Shown: one piece after another, positions 32,108 through 43,878 of the stretch
How the letters are laid out: every line of letters starts with the position of its first letter
Numbering within the stretch: the stretch's first letter is position 1
Source: Ricinus communis
Lineage: Eukaryota; Streptophyta; Magnoliopsida; Malpighiales; Euphorbiaceae
NCBI RefSeq assembly: GCF_019578655.1
Contig: NC_063257.1
Location: forward strand, 32,585,159-32,649,158
Length of the DNA: 64,000 nt
Direction: 5' to 3'
Position numbers and translations under genes: made by a program
Notes under the pieces: model-generated
Databases searched by the model: none
What the model was told of the DNA's origin: nothing
What the model saw: only the letters and a program-made list of their open reading frames with translations

Positions 32108-33533
32108 TGATGTGCGTAAAATACACACATCTAAATGGAGTTTTTAAGATTGATTTTATGGACATTTGGATGTGAATTAGTCCCAACATTCACCCTATGC
32201 GTCTGTTTGTGTGCATTAGGTTCAAAAGAAGTCAAAGAATGATAAAGGGAAGAATTGGAGCATAATTGGACGTCAAAGCTGCCGAAACAAGCTAAGTATG
32301 CGCATGAGGAAGCTAAACATGGCCGTGTTGGTTTCAACACTGGCCATGTTGGGTGCGTCAAACATCAAAGAAAAAAAAGTTTTTAGGGAGCATGGCCACA
32401 GAGAGTAACACGGGCATAAACACCATACCGTGTTGGGAACACGGGCATCAACACGGCCGTGTTGGCGGCGATAGGGGGAATTAATTAAAAGAAAGAAAAG
32501 AGGAAAGAAAAGGAGAGCGAGGGGGGGGAGAACGTCCCAAACCCTAATTTTTCTCTCTCTAAGGGTTTTCTGAGCTGGAACCAAGGGAAAAGGAGACTTA
32601 GATCAAGGTTTCAATCGGATTCCCTTCAAAGATTGAAGATTGGGCGAGGTTCGTTGATTGGTTTTCAAATCGAGCAAGAGGAACAAGAATCGATTCAATT
32701 TGAGCAAGAGGAATTGGGGCTGTTTACTCTTATCCAAGGGTGTTATTGGGTTTTCTCTACCTTTACACATTGTTGTAATTGAATTCTTGTGTATTTTGAT
32801 AATGAACATGATTAGCTAGATTGATTAAATTCATTGGGATTTCTTTACTATGTTGGCTTAGTATTATATTGTTGGATTGTTTGGATTAGTTTTGTATTCT
32901 TCTTGCTTTCAGTATTAATAAGATAATGCATTATTCATGAGACGTTGTGAATTGTTTGTTTAGATTACTTTGTGTGATTGAGAAGTCCATTTGGCAATTG
33001 GAATTTTGAATAGCAAGAACTGGTTAATAATCGCTTAGAGATAAGGATAATTAACGAGTCGGATTAAGAATTAACAAAGCTTAATAGAGGCGGATTAAAG
33101 CTTAATGCTAATTTAAGAATCAATCGTTAGGAAGAGATTCCAACTTTAGGTTATTAGATTTAGGAATTCGGTTATCTCGAGAGAGAAATCGAATTCAGTT
33201 AAGAATTTATCCACGGGTAGCATAATTAGACTCACCAATCCTTTATCTTTTGTTTGATTGGCAACTAGTTTAGGTTCCCTTTGGGTTTGCTCTCTTGCCT
33301 TGGTTATTTCAGTTATCAATTACTCTTGCATCTCCCTTAGAACTTAGCTTGTAGCTATTAGTTAGTTTAGAAAGTATTCATCACTCATTTTAGGTTAATA
33401 TAACAAAGAACAAATGAATAACTCTGGGCTTTCACTTTTCTGAGGAATACGACCTTGATACTCGCCATTAGTGCTAGACTGCATCGATAGGTACACTGCC
33501 TTAGATTATAGCTAACACAAGTAGCACACATCA
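32108..33533 (+). repeat. Solo LTR of a Ty3/gypsy (Athila-type) element, 1426 bp
   Basis: It opens TGATGTGCG and closes GCACACATCA, good inverted ends. The 5-bp sequence TATTC is present directly before (32103-32107) and after (33534-33538), a perfect target duplication. No primer site or internal region follows. Its right half resembles the Athila-type LTR at 37764-39196 (shared 'TTCTTGC', 'GTCGGATTAAGAATTAACAA', 'ATACGACCTTGATACTC', 'CTGCATCGATAGGT'). Confidence 0.92.
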
Positions 33534-33538
33534 TATTC

Positions 33539-34835
33539 TAATTAATATATCTAAGAGTGTTGAGATCCAATAGGAGAAAATAAATATTCTACTTATGTTT
33601 TTCAAATTTTTTGATAAATAAGTGATTAAAATAAAATTTTAATTGATTTCACTCATAAAATTAATTAAAATTCATAAATAGGTTGGAAAATTATATTTTT
33701 GTTTATTTTCCAAACATTTCCCATAATATTATTTTGTGTATTGAGTTCTGGTCAATGCCTAAAATTATGTGTATTCTATACGTTGTATTGGTTTTGAGAT
33801 TTTTTTTTCTCTTTAACGACTTAATTTCACTCAATTTTTTTCTTAAATATGTTTAAGGAAATATATCTTGTTTAAAGACAATACGAAAGCTTAGAGACTA
33901 TAGGAATGAAAAAATGAATAGATATTTCCTAGTGGAACATGTTTGAAAACCACTCCTATCGCGACAAGGACTCGAGCTGCGAGAGAAAGGCTTAGAAGAT
34001 TAAAAGAGAATCTCGCCATGTATAAAATGCATTCCGATCATAACATTGTTAAACATATTAAAGTTATCAATGGCATGCTTCAAGATATAACTCATAATGG
34101 TCATATGTTAACTAGTAATGAAAACTTTCATACTTTGCATATCACTTTCTCAAACCACCTTAAAGAAAAACTTGAAATTTTTTGGTTAAGGAAAGTGGAT
34201 GAAGATTTTTGGACCAAACTAAATGATCAAAGACACATGTGATGAATGGGAAAACTAATATCTATGAGACTTTAGTTTACCTATTTTTGGATGAATACAC
34301 TTGGAAGAATTTGAACAAGTCACCACTTTAGCATCTAGTCTGGTTTCCAAACTACTAGATTGTATGTTCCTAACTTCCCTCAGCTAAAGAATATGGTCTC
34401 CACTATTATAGATAGGGAGAAAGTGAAGAGTCTATTCCTAGAAAGATCTTATTGAAATGTACTTGAGACCCATTAGTATATTTCTTTATTATTTTCTTAG
34501 TTACATTTTTTTTATCTGTTGGATTTATGAATATTGAAAATATTATGAAGGTTGATCAATAATTTTTCTTCATATAGGAGTATTCTAAGGATTAGCATAT
34601 TCTTTTTTAATAAGTTCTTATCTACAATTGTAAAAGGAATAATTTAAAATTAAAGTTAAAGAAATTTTTTTATTTGAATTTTGAAGATGATTGGAAACTT
34701 GATGAACTTTCGATTCTAATTCAATTGAAGAATTTTCAATAACTTAATTTTGAAATTGTAAATAAGTGATGTGTATATTGACATAATAAATTGATTTTTT
34801 CATTCAAAATATCTTTTGTAGTTTTTGTGACTAAC
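33539..34835 (+). other. Continuation of the second copia leader
   Basis: An open frame at 33943-34242 encodes a basic, helical 99-residue piece ('ARERLRRLKENLAMYKMHSD') that vaguely recalls copia capsid helices, but I cannot place it. The rest is AT-rich with no gene. Confidence 0.4.
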
Positions 34836-35695
34836 ATGGCATCAAAGAACATCATAGTTGAACTTAACAAGGGTGAGAAATTGAATGGAGATAACTATAA
34901 CATCTGGCATCTGAACATACATTATGTCCTGGAAGGAGCAAGAGATTTTGGAGGCCATCAATAATATTATGGATGAGCCTAAATCTTATGAGTAAAATGT
35001 CAACCAAGCGCAGCATAGGCGTGACATGGCTACTTATACCTCATGGAAGAATAAGGGTTCTATCTACCGCAAGAGGAATCCTTATCAGTTTCATGAATAA
35101 TGATCTCGTGTATGAGTATCAGCAGTATCCAACTTCTCATGCCATGTGGGTTGCTCTGCGAGAGAAGTTTGGAGGGACTACTGTCTCCAAACTTAAACAG
35201 TTGACCATCAAGTTCGACACTTTCAAGAAGGTCCCCAACAAGTCGATGAAACAACATTTGAGGGACATGTCGAACATGATAATGGAGTTGAAGTCAGCTA
35301 GACATGTACTCATAGATGAGTAGCAAGTTCAAGCTGTTATCCGGTCTCTACCTAATAATTTGGAGGACATGAAGGTGAACATGACCCATAATGAGAACAT
35401 CAAGACCTTTACTGAGATTGCATGCCATTTGGAGCTTGAGGATGAGCGCCTTGTGGCTGTGAAACCTAATACTCAAGCAAGCTTCTGGGCACAAGCACAA
35501 CAAGTTTGACAAAAATTAGAAAGGCAAGAGCAAGATGCATGAGACTGGTCCAAGACCAAAGAAACGAAACAAGCAGCACAAGCACAAAAGGGGAAAGCGC
35601 AGAGGGAAAAAAGGATAAGATAAAAGTGGCCTGCTAAAATTGTGGCAATCTGGATCATTTTGCTCGTGAGTGCACTGAGTCTCGAAGGGTAATGT
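34836..35695 (+). pseudogene. Second copia element gag, degenerate
   Basis: It starts at ATG 34836 with 'MASKNIIVELNKGEKLNGDN', then 'YNIWHLNIHYVL'. After a frame change it stays open 34973-35323, with 'YEYQQYPTSHAMWVALREKF' and 'MKQHLRDMSNMIMELKSA', and after a stop continues with 'QAVIRSLPNNLEDMKVNMTH'. A zinc knuckle near 35630-35680 reads C-stop-N-C-G-N-L-D-H-F-A-R-E-C, with correct C-C-H-C spacing but a stop inside. Confidence 0.88.
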
Positions 35696-37747
35696 CTTAT
35701 CTCAATTCCTAATATGAGTGTATTGTTTCTAATATTTTTATTTCTAGTACTGTTTTACTCGCTGAATCTCATCTAATATGGACTATAGACTCAGGAGCCA
35801 CAGACCATGTAGCTAGAGACAAAAATGTGTTCGTGGAATTTCATCAATTCTAAAAGGAACAAAATAGATCTATGTCGGCAACAACACAAGAGCTGAAGTA
35901 AAGGGAATTGGCACCTGCAAATTGGATTTGCAAGAGGGTCGAATCCTATACCTACATGATGTCATTTATGCTCTTGATATTCGATGAAATTTGGTCTCAG
36001 TTATTGCTCTTCTACATTTAGGATATAGTTTGTTATTCAAGAACAATTATGTTACGATTTCTTTCGGTATAATTTACTATGGTTGTGGATTTCTTATGGA
36101 TGGTCTTATGGTTTTAAATACTGCGTATTGTAATAGTAATCGTAATGTTTATTTTTCTTGTTCACTGAATCTAGCAATCATGATATTATATGCTTATTTA
36201 CAGCATGCTAGATTAGGATACATTAGACAAGATAGAATGAATAGACTAGCCCATAATGGTCTATTGGGATCAAATGTCAAATTTACATTGCCCACTTGTG
36301 AGTTTTGCCTACAAGAAAAGGCCACCAAAAAACCATTTGGAAAAGGCATTCGAGCTTATTTTCCTTTACAACTTATACACTCAAAAATTTGTGGACCAAT
36401 GAATGTTAAAGCGAGGCATGGAGCCTCATATTTTATCACTTCTATAGATGACTTCACTCGATATGGTCATATTTATTTCATAATACATAAGTCTGAAGCA
36501 TAAGATTGCTTTAAAAGAAATTTAAATGAGGTTGAAAATCAACTAGACAAGAAAGTAAAAGCTTTAAGGATCGATTGAAGGAAAGAGTATTTGTCTGACC
36601 AATTCAAGAAATTGTGTCATAAAAAGGGTATTATGAGGCAATTAATAACCCTAAGAACTCCACAACAAAATGGTGTTGCCGAGTGAAGGAACAGAACCTT
36701 GCTAGAAATGGTTAGGTCCATGATGGCTCAAGCTAATCTATCAATACAATATTGGGGTGATGCTTTATCAACAGCAGCCTATGTACTTAACCGTGTACCT
36801 TCAAAATGGTCTCCTCAATGCCTTATGAGTTATAGACAAAAAGAAAACCCAATCTGAATGAGTTGCATCCTTAGGGATCCGTAACATACATTCTTGACTT
36901 TTCTCATAAATTTGGTAAATTAGGACAAAAAGGGAAGAAATGTATCTTTATAAGATACTTTGAACACTCAAAAGGTTATATATTTAATTAGTAAGAATTC
37001 TGATGGAAGGATTATAGAAATTGAGTCCCGAGATGTCACTTTTCTTAAGAACAATTTTCCTAAAAAGGAAAATGTGGATAAGGACTATCATCTATATGAG
37101 ATGGAAGAAGAAGGCGAAACTAGTACAATTTAACAAGGAATTATCCCTTAAAAATGGGAGTCTAGCCCTATTCTTGACAGTGGAAGTGGACCAGAACTAC
37201 TTTATCTATCTCAATTGAGTGGGAGAGTTAATATAGTGTCTGAGCCAATTTCAATTGATGATGACAATAACCCTCAATTACAAAGGAGCACACGTTCCAA
37301 AACTCCTAAAAGGGGTTTTCGAATAGAAATCAAAGCCTACATTATTACTCCTCATGACGATAAAGAACCTAGAACGGTTAAAGAAGCACTTAAATGTCCT
37401 ACAAAAGAAAAGTGGAAAGTTGCATTGGAAGAAGAAACGGAATCTATGAAAGTTAACTAAGTTCAGAACTTAGTTGACCTATCGCTAGGATGCAAAGCCA
37501 TTGGAAACAAATGGATTCTTAAGATAAAACGTAAGGCGGATGGTTCCATTGATATATATAAAGCTCGCCTAGTGGCGAAAGGATATACCTAATAAGAAGG
37601 TACAAACTATGAGGAAACTTTTTTACCAATTGTCAAATTTTCCTCCATTTCGCTTAATTCTAACTATTGTTGCACATTTAGATTTAGAAGTGCATCAAAT
37701 GGATGTTAAAACTGTTTTTTATAATGGAGAGCTAGATGAAATCTATA
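35696..37747 (+). pseudogene. Second copia element pol, left part: protease, integrase, start of RT
   Basis: The protease motif is 'WTIDSGATDHVARD' (DSG at 35788-35796). GAG-pre-integrase and zinc region lie at 35991-36503 ('HARLGYIRQDRMNRL', 'CEFCLQEKATKKPFGKG', 'FITSIDDFTRYGHIY'). The integrase tail with 'RTPQQNGVAE' lies at about 36655-36690. RT begins near 37480 ('GCKAIGNKWILKIKRKADGS', 'YKARLVAKGYT') and runs to 'HQMDVKTVFYNGELDEIY', where homology ends at about 37747. The Y-V-D-D catalytic part is absent. Confidence 0.88.
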
Positions 37748-37763
37748 GGCATCATACTACACA

Positions 37764-39196
37764 TGTTTTCATGCCCAATTGTTTACATTTTTATGCATGA
37801 TTATCTCGTTTTATGCTAGAATCACCTATATTTTGTTCCCTTTCTCATTTTAGGTCATTTTCAAAGGACACTATCAATAATCGAGGGAAATACGCGTGAT
37901 TACGGATCAGAATCCACCAAATTGGGTGAGGACTAGCACCCTGAGGGTTGAGCACAGCCTGGACTCCAGCCGTGCTGAATTGCCAACTAGTTGCCTTCCA
38001 AGAATGTCTTTTGGCACGGTTTTCGTAGCCACCATGGCCTCCACCACATCCCATTGTGGCTCAACACTGACTTGGGCACGGCCTAGAAGAGGTCAACATA
38101 ACGGAACCCTTAGGTTCAGCCTTCGCCCATGCTGACCAGCACAGGCTTGACCACTGCCGTGCTGAGGAGACTATATAGGTAAAAGTTCATTTGGTGAGTG
38201 GAGGCTCGATTTCTCTGACCTAATTCTAATATACACTCAATTCACTTGTTTTCTAGACCTCAATTGTCGACCTTGGGAGATCAAATTCATCAATTGAGGG
38301 AAGATTACACTGTTTTCAACATCGATTTAAGGATCAAAACAACATTTGGGAGCATTCAAGAGGCAAATTAGGGTTTGATATTTTGGATTGGAAAATTAGG
38401 GTTTCTCATCCAACTTGAAAGAGAAGGGTGTACATGCCTTTAATTTTCTTTTCCTTATTTGTTCCTTATTTTACTTTAACTATGAACATGAGTAGCTAGA
38501 TCTTTTGAACCCATTGGGGTCTTTATTATTGATGGATTGTGCTTAGTTGTTAGATTTGTAATTGCCATTCTTGTAATCTTTTTGCTATTCAGTAATAAAG
38601 TTTGATTCAGTTAATTTGAGATGTTGAATTAATTGTCTTTTGGATTGTTTCTTGACATTGAGAAATGCTTGTTACAACTGAAATTTGAATAGTAAGAACT
38701 GTTAGTTAACACTTAGAAATAAGGTTAATTCACTCGTCGGATTAAGAATTAACAATTTTTAATAGTTCTAAATCATGCTTACTGCTAATCTATAAAAATC
38801 TGATAGGAAAATATTCCATTAAGTTAGTGCAGGTTTAGGAACTCGGTGAGCTCGAGAGAGAAACCGAGTTCGATTCAGGATTTAGGCATGGGTAAGCAAG
38901 ATTGGTAATTTATAAAATCAACCTTAGAATTCCATCACTTAGGTCCCTTTTGGGTTTGTTTCTCTTGTTGCGATTGTCTTTCGATTGTTAGTTGCTGGTC
39001 ATTCATTTATTTGCATTCATAGTCATTAGTTAATTAATTTAGACTTCTCACACCTTATTTCATACTAGATAACATAGCGAACAGTAGTAACTTTAGGTTC
39101 ACCCGATCTCCAGGGATACGACCTTGATACTCAATAGTGCTAGGCTGCATCGATAGGTTCACTGCCTTAGGTGTAGGTTGCATCAGTAGCCCACCA
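37764..39196 (+). repeat. 5' LTR of the truncated Athila-type element (~1.43 kb)
   Basis: The right end, ...GTAGCCCACCA, is fixed by the primer site that follows. The left end is uncertain, placed at TGTTTTCATGCCC from the similar length of the solo LTR. It has CG-rich palindromic motifs (CAGCCGTGCTGAA, TGCCGTGCTGAGG) at 37960-38165 and the shared phrase GTCGGATTAAGAATTAACAA near 38736. Confidence 0.75.
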
Positions 39197-39201
39197 AGTT
39201 T

Positions 39202-39221
39202 TTAGCGCCGTTGCAGGGGAT
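39202..39221 (+). other. Primer binding site, tRNA-Asp type
   Basis: TTAGCGCCGTTGCAGGGGA lies six bases after the LTR. It is the usual Athila-lineage primer phrase TGGCGCCGTTGCCGGGGA with two changes, complementary to the 3' end of tRNA-Asp(GTC). Confidence 0.88.
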
Positions 39222-39429
39222 AAGTAACGGTGAACTAGAGTGAATTGTTTTTGTATTAATTTAGTCATTATCTATTTATTTATTTATTCTCTACTCTTTA
39301 TTTTATTGTTTTAGTTGATTGGTGGTTGTTTGGATTGTAAGTTTTAGGTAGTTTTTGACCAGGAGCTCTAACCCTAATCCATAGAACCCTTATCTAACCT
39401 GGAGCCCTCCCTCAGATTATTGAGACGAC

Positions 39430-40800
39430 ATTTGCAGGCAGTTGAGGAGGAGGTCAGAGTTACAGTTCAGGTTCATAGAGCTAACGTGATGAAGAACCAT
39501 AACCCCCAGGTCGATGACGATTAGAGGACGATGTACAAGTTTGCTCGATCATCTTTGGATGGGACGAAAACTAGTATAGTCAGACCTGCTGTAGTGGCCA
39601 ATAATAACGTTATCCAAATGATCCAGCAAAGCGTGCAGTTTGGAGGATTGCCCAGCAAGGATCCTAATGCACATATCTCCAACTTTTTGGAGATTTGGGA
39701 TACATTCAAGATAAATGGAACAACCGATGATGCCATTCGGCTGAGATTGTTTCCATTTTCCTTGAGGGACAGAGCAAAGAGATGGTTGCAATCTCTTCCA
39801 CAACAGACGATTACTACCAGGAAGGCGTTGGCCGAAAAATTTCTATATAAATATTCTTCTCCCGCTAAAACTACTAAACTTAGAAATGATATACCTTCTT
39901 TTGTGCAGTTTGATGATGAAAGCATTTACGAAGCATGGGAGAGGCCTAAGGACCTTTTGAGATGCTGCCCACATCACGGGTTGCCAGTGTGGATACAGGT
40001 TCAAACCTTCTACAGCGGGTTGAACCTTGCGATGAGGCAGATGGTGGATACTGCAGCAGGTGGGGCGCTAAACAGTGAGACACCCGAGCAGGCTCAAAAC
40101 TTGATAGAGGAAATGGCCATGAACAATTATTAGTGGCAATCCTCTAGGAGCCGACCAGGAAGACAAAGAGTGGTCAACCAAGTGGATTTTGCAGCAGCCT
40201 TAGCAGCTCAAGTGGAGCTTCTAACCATAAAGATTGACCAACTCCAGATGCCGGTTCATACAGTGAACGTTAGCTGCAAGTTTTGTGGTGGCCTGCACTA
40301 CAGTGCGAACTGTACTACGGGAGGTATGTTTGCTTCATCCTCTTCTACTTTTCCATTTGTTTCCGCTGTGTCTTCTGATATTGAGCAGGTTGATTATATG
40401 GGGAATGCCCCAAGGCAGCAGAACAACACATACAACCCTAGGTGGCGCAATCATCCCAACTTCAGTTGGAGGAACAATAATACCCAAGGTCCACCGGTTT
40501 TCAGAGACTTCATCAGCAGCCACAACAACAGCCAGCTGGACCTGCAGAAGCTCCTCCTCCACCAGAAAAGAAGTCAAATTTTGAGGAGCTTATGATGAAG
40601 TTTGTGACGTCTACCGAGATGAGGTTCTAGCAAACTGATAGTGCACTTTGGAATCAGCAGCCCTCGATTCAGAACTTGGAAACCCAGATTGGCCAAATCT
40701 CTAAGATGTTGTCTGAGAGGCAACAAGGAGCGCTCCCTAGCACCACTGAGTCTAACTCGAGGGAGCACGTGAATGCCATCACTTTGCGTTCAGGTAAGTT
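39430..40800 (+). pseudogene. Athila-type gag, degenerate
   Basis: The longest intact frame, 39531-40133 (200 residues), reads 'RPAVVANNNVIQMIQQSVQF', 'GGLPSKDPNAHISNFLEIWD', 'AKRWLQSLPQQTITT' and 'FYSGLNLAMRQMVDTAAGGA', hallmark capsid sequence of Athila gag. It stops at TAG 40131-40133 (a Tyr or Gln neighbourhood) and resumes at 40170-40595 with the knuckle 'CKFCGGLHYSANC'. A TAG occupies the upstream in-frame codon at 39521, so the original start lay further 5'. Confidence 0.9.
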
Positions 40801-40894
40801 AGTTTCAGCTCCTTCTAAGCCTGTTTTTGACGACTTCACTATTGATGTGTAGGTTGAGGCGAGCAGTAAGGTTAAGGAACCTGAGGGACAAAAG

Positions 40895-41286
40895 GTGAAA
40901 CCGATCCCAGTCAGAGAATATCAACCGAAGATTCCTTATCCTGCTAGACTCAAACAAGTAGAAGCACAAGAGCAGTTCAGTAAGTTTTTGGATATTTTTA
41001 GACAACTGCATATTAACTTGCCTTTTATTGACGCATTGAAGCAGATGCCAAAGTATGCTAAGTTCTTAAAGGACATACTTAGCAGAAAAAGGAAGTTTGA
41101 GGAGGTAGCTTATGTTAAGCTTAACGAAGAGTGCTCAGCAGTGTTTCAAAGCAAGTTGCCAGAGAAACATCACTATCCAGGGAGTTTCACTATTCCTTGC
41201 ACTTTAGGTAACTTGTGTATGGATGATGCATTAGCTGATTTGGGGGCTAGCATAAATGTCATGCCCACTAGTTTGTTCAATAAGAA
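40895..41286 (+). pseudogene. Athila-type protease region, cut at its right end
   Basis: The frame 40895-41329 reads 'EQFSKFLDIFRQLHINLPFI' and 'ALKQMPKYAKFLKDILSRKR', then the retropepsin 'GSFTIPCTLGNLCMDDALAD' and 'LGASINVMPTSLF'. The active-site triad appears as D-L-G-A, standard for this lineage. Homology ends at about 41286, and the remaining residues of this frame belong to copia sequence read out of frame. Confidence 0.87.
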
Positions 41287-42094
41287 GAGAATTATATCTA
41301 AAGATTTTAGAATGTTTCCATATGAATAGTTATAAGCATGTGGATACTCATATGTTAAAAGGTGAGGTTTTGAGTCTTAATATGTGTCCTAAAAATCCAC
41401 AAGAACAAAAGGAAATGTCCACGGTACCATATGCTAGTGTCGTAGGAAGTCTTATGTATATCATGATGTGCACTCGCTCGGATATATATCTCGTTATTGG
41501 GCTAGTTAGTCAATATCAATAAAATCCCGGTTGAGAGTATTGGAAAGCTATAAAGAGGATATTAAGATATCTCAAAGGCACTATAGATTATTATTTGTGT
41601 TATCAAGGGCCAGAATTGCATCTAATTGGGTATTCTGACGCTGGTTGGGGAGGAGACCTTAATCAATGCAAATCAACCTCTAGTTATGCTTTCTTACTAA
41701 ATAAAGGCACTATTTGTGGAGTAGTAAGAAACTAACCAGCATAGCCTTGTCAACTATGAAATCTAAATCCATTACATGTTCAGTAGTTATGCAAGAACCA
41801 GTTTGGTTAAGGAGATTTTTTGGAAATTTGAGTTTTCAAAATGACTTTGATGGAGCCATTATAGTCTATTGTGATAATCAAGCAGCAATTGCTTTCACAA
41901 AAGACCCTAAAAACCATACTAGAACCAAACACATTGATATCAAGTACAACTACGTTAGAGATATTGTCACTAAACGGGAAGTAACAGTATAATATATTTC
42001 TATGCAGCAAATAGTGGTTGATCCCCTTACTAAGCCAATACCAATAGATGTTTTTCTTGTACATGTGAATTCTCTTGGATTACATATAATTTAA
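41287..42094 (+). pseudogene. Second copia element pol, right part: end of RT and RNase H
   Basis: It resumes with 'ELYLKILECFHMNSYKHVDT', then 'TVPYASVVGSLMYIMMCTRS' (the conserved copia RT C-terminus), then RNase H from about 41615 ('IGYSDAGWGG', 'CKSTSSYAFLLN', 'VYCDNQAAIAFTKDPKNHTR', 'TKHIDIKYNYVRDIV'). It ends in 'VVDPLTKPI' with a stop at 42092-42094. Several stops and a frame change near 41700 are present. Confidence 0.87.
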
Positions 42095-43149
42095 ATAAAT
42101 TGATTATCAAATATTATTGAGTTTATATTATACTAATTTAAATAAATGAAAATCACTATTTATTATCATGAATATTTGGTATTCATTTTGTAGCATATAC
42201 GCGTCACATATTGCTTTATTGAAAAGCTCAACATAAAGATATAACACATGTTTTAGATTGACTCGCTCGCATGAGTAATCGCCTCTGGCGATGGATTGCA
42301 AGAAGAGAGGAGACATTATGTTAGGATTTTCACCTTAAAAGAAAATGAGATGAGATGGTATTTATGAATACATTCGATTCGGATTACCCACATCCAAAAT
42401 AACCTATGCAAGCCAAATTTGAATTCTCAATGTCAACCTGCTAAAGTGAGAACTTAAAGAAATTCAGGTTAGGCGCTAAAGAGTGACTGGACTTAGATCT
42501 GTACAGTATTTTATTATACATCATGAAAATAGAAATACTGTGACACGTGATTCATACATGTGTGCTTATTCGACTGAGAAGGTAGTGGGAGGATAATCCC
42601 TTATATCTCCATTATGTGAGACCTTGAGGCTAACAAATATCCTCACATGTGTACCCTTATACTTTTTATTGACATATGTATTTTATACTTAGTGCTTTGC
42701 TGTCTTAGCATGTTACCTATGGTTATGGATGATTCAATCTATGGAGCCTGTCTAAAAAGCAGCTAAGTATGAATTACAAATCTCAAGTGAAAAAAGGAAG
42801 ACATTGTCAAGTATATTCATTGGCTAGCCGATCTTGTCGCTTAAATAGAAGAATGACTCGATTATGAATATACAAAATATTGATATATACAGAATATACT
42901 CTTTAAGGGATTAAAAGATGATATGATATTTTAACGAGACAAAGTCTAAAGCACTACGAGAATAACAAATTAATTGTTTAATTATTATTTTTTTGGATTG
43001 AAGCTACTATATTATTCCTAATATATGCATACTGATATGCTTCCAAATGCAAGTATGTTCACTATGTCGCACGACCTATTTACTGGTATGAAAGTTTTAT
43101 ATTGTTTAAAATTCAAAGAGACTCACAATGAGTCTATCCGTCATGTGCG
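42095..43149 (+). other. 3' untranslated region of second copia element
   Basis: About 1 kb without a supported gene. The small frame 43025-43228 runs into the LTR and is not protein-like. Confidence 0.6.
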
Positions 43150-43158
43150 AGTGGGAGA
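43150..43158 (+). other. Polypurine tract of second copia element
   Basis: AGTGGGAGA abuts the TGTTGGAATTC that opens the 3' LTR. Confidence 0.85.
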
Positions 43159-43555
43159 TGTTGGAATTCGGGTTGGGTCGCCCATAACGGTTGATCCAAA
43201 CCCATTTACTTTAATTGACCCATATTAATTATAATTAATTTTATTAATATAATTAATTCTTGTTAATTGTTTGTGTTGGTAACTGCTAGGGAAGTTACCA
43301 ACACAACACAATTAGAGGAAGTTAACTTAAAGTGTGTAATTCCCTCTACTAACATTAATAGATACTTGAAATAAAATAAAAGCTCTCTCTCTTTGTTTTT
43401 AGACAACAATTAAGAACTTAAGATATTTGGGTTGTGAACAATAAAATACAATTTCCTAGTCGATTGTGTCGGTGATCTAGCCCAAATGAATATATTTGTG
43501 GAATCATCAAGAGGTAAATACTTTTCTTTTAATTTTCGCTTAAACTACGCTAACA
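43159..43555 (+). repeat. 3' LTR of second copia element, 397 bp
   Basis: It opens TGTTGGAATTC and closes GCTAACA. It aligns to both halves of the interrupted 5' LTR with scattered differences. Confidence 0.88.
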
Positions 43556-43878
43556 TAAAAATTAGTGAGTTAATAAAAAACTTACTATATTTAAATGTAA
43601 AACATGTGATATAATATGCATATGTGAGATTTCTAATGGTCAAATTATTAAATCTAGGATAAATTATTTATGTTGATTCATAATTATTATTGTTTTAGTA
43701 AGTATAATCAACTTCGCACATCATCTTTTTTGCCTTGAAATTTCATAAATTTCCATCGGAAGTATTTTTAAAAAAAAAATTAAAAAGTAGGTATTTATTT
43801 TAAAATTTTAAAACAATTGGATAAAATTATTAAAAAGTATAAAGTATATGATTTAATTTGTAATTAGGCCTCGATGTA

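Larger units (their letters stand above)
37748..41290 (+). mobile_element. Truncated Athila-type element inserted in the copia RT
   Basis: It contains a full 5' LTR, a primer site, gag and the beginning of pol (aspartic protease), and then stops abruptly at about 41283-41290, where the copia RT resumes. Reverse transcriptase, RNase H, integrase and the 3' LTR are missing, as is the middle of the host copia RT. Confidence 0.85.
29718..43555 (+). mobile_element. Second Ty1/copia retrotransposon, heavily invaded
   Basis: LTRs open with TGTTGGAATTCGGGT at 29718 and 43159. The primer site follows the 5' LTR, and a GTGGGAGA purine tract precedes the 3' LTR. Gag and pol domains lie between. Three later insertions are visible: plastid DNA in the 5' LTR, a Ty3 solo LTR in the leader, and an Athila-type fragment replacing the middle of RT. 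Without these the element would be about 7.7 kb or longer. Confidence 0.88.
29539..43871. mobile_element. Small inverted-repeat (MITE/foldback) element split by a nested copia insertion
   Basis: The left arm starts AGGCCTAATTACTAATTAAA (29539) and runs about 110 bp. The right arm, at about 43745-43871, is its reverse complement, ending ...TAATTAGGCCT. Removing the copia element (29718-43555) leaves about 495 bp, so this was a short non-autonomous element. The 7-bp flanks CAATGTA (29532-29538) and CGATGTA (43872-43878) differ by one CG/CA change and could be the target duplication. Confidence 0.65.

Noticed and set aside
33943..34242. 99-residue basic helical frame as a host gene
   Set aside because: It sits inside the copia leader, weakly recalls capsid helices, and has no gene structure around it.
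39521..39925. Minus-strand 134-residue frame
   Set aside because: Antisense shadow of Athila gag, which is clearly recognisable on the plus strand.
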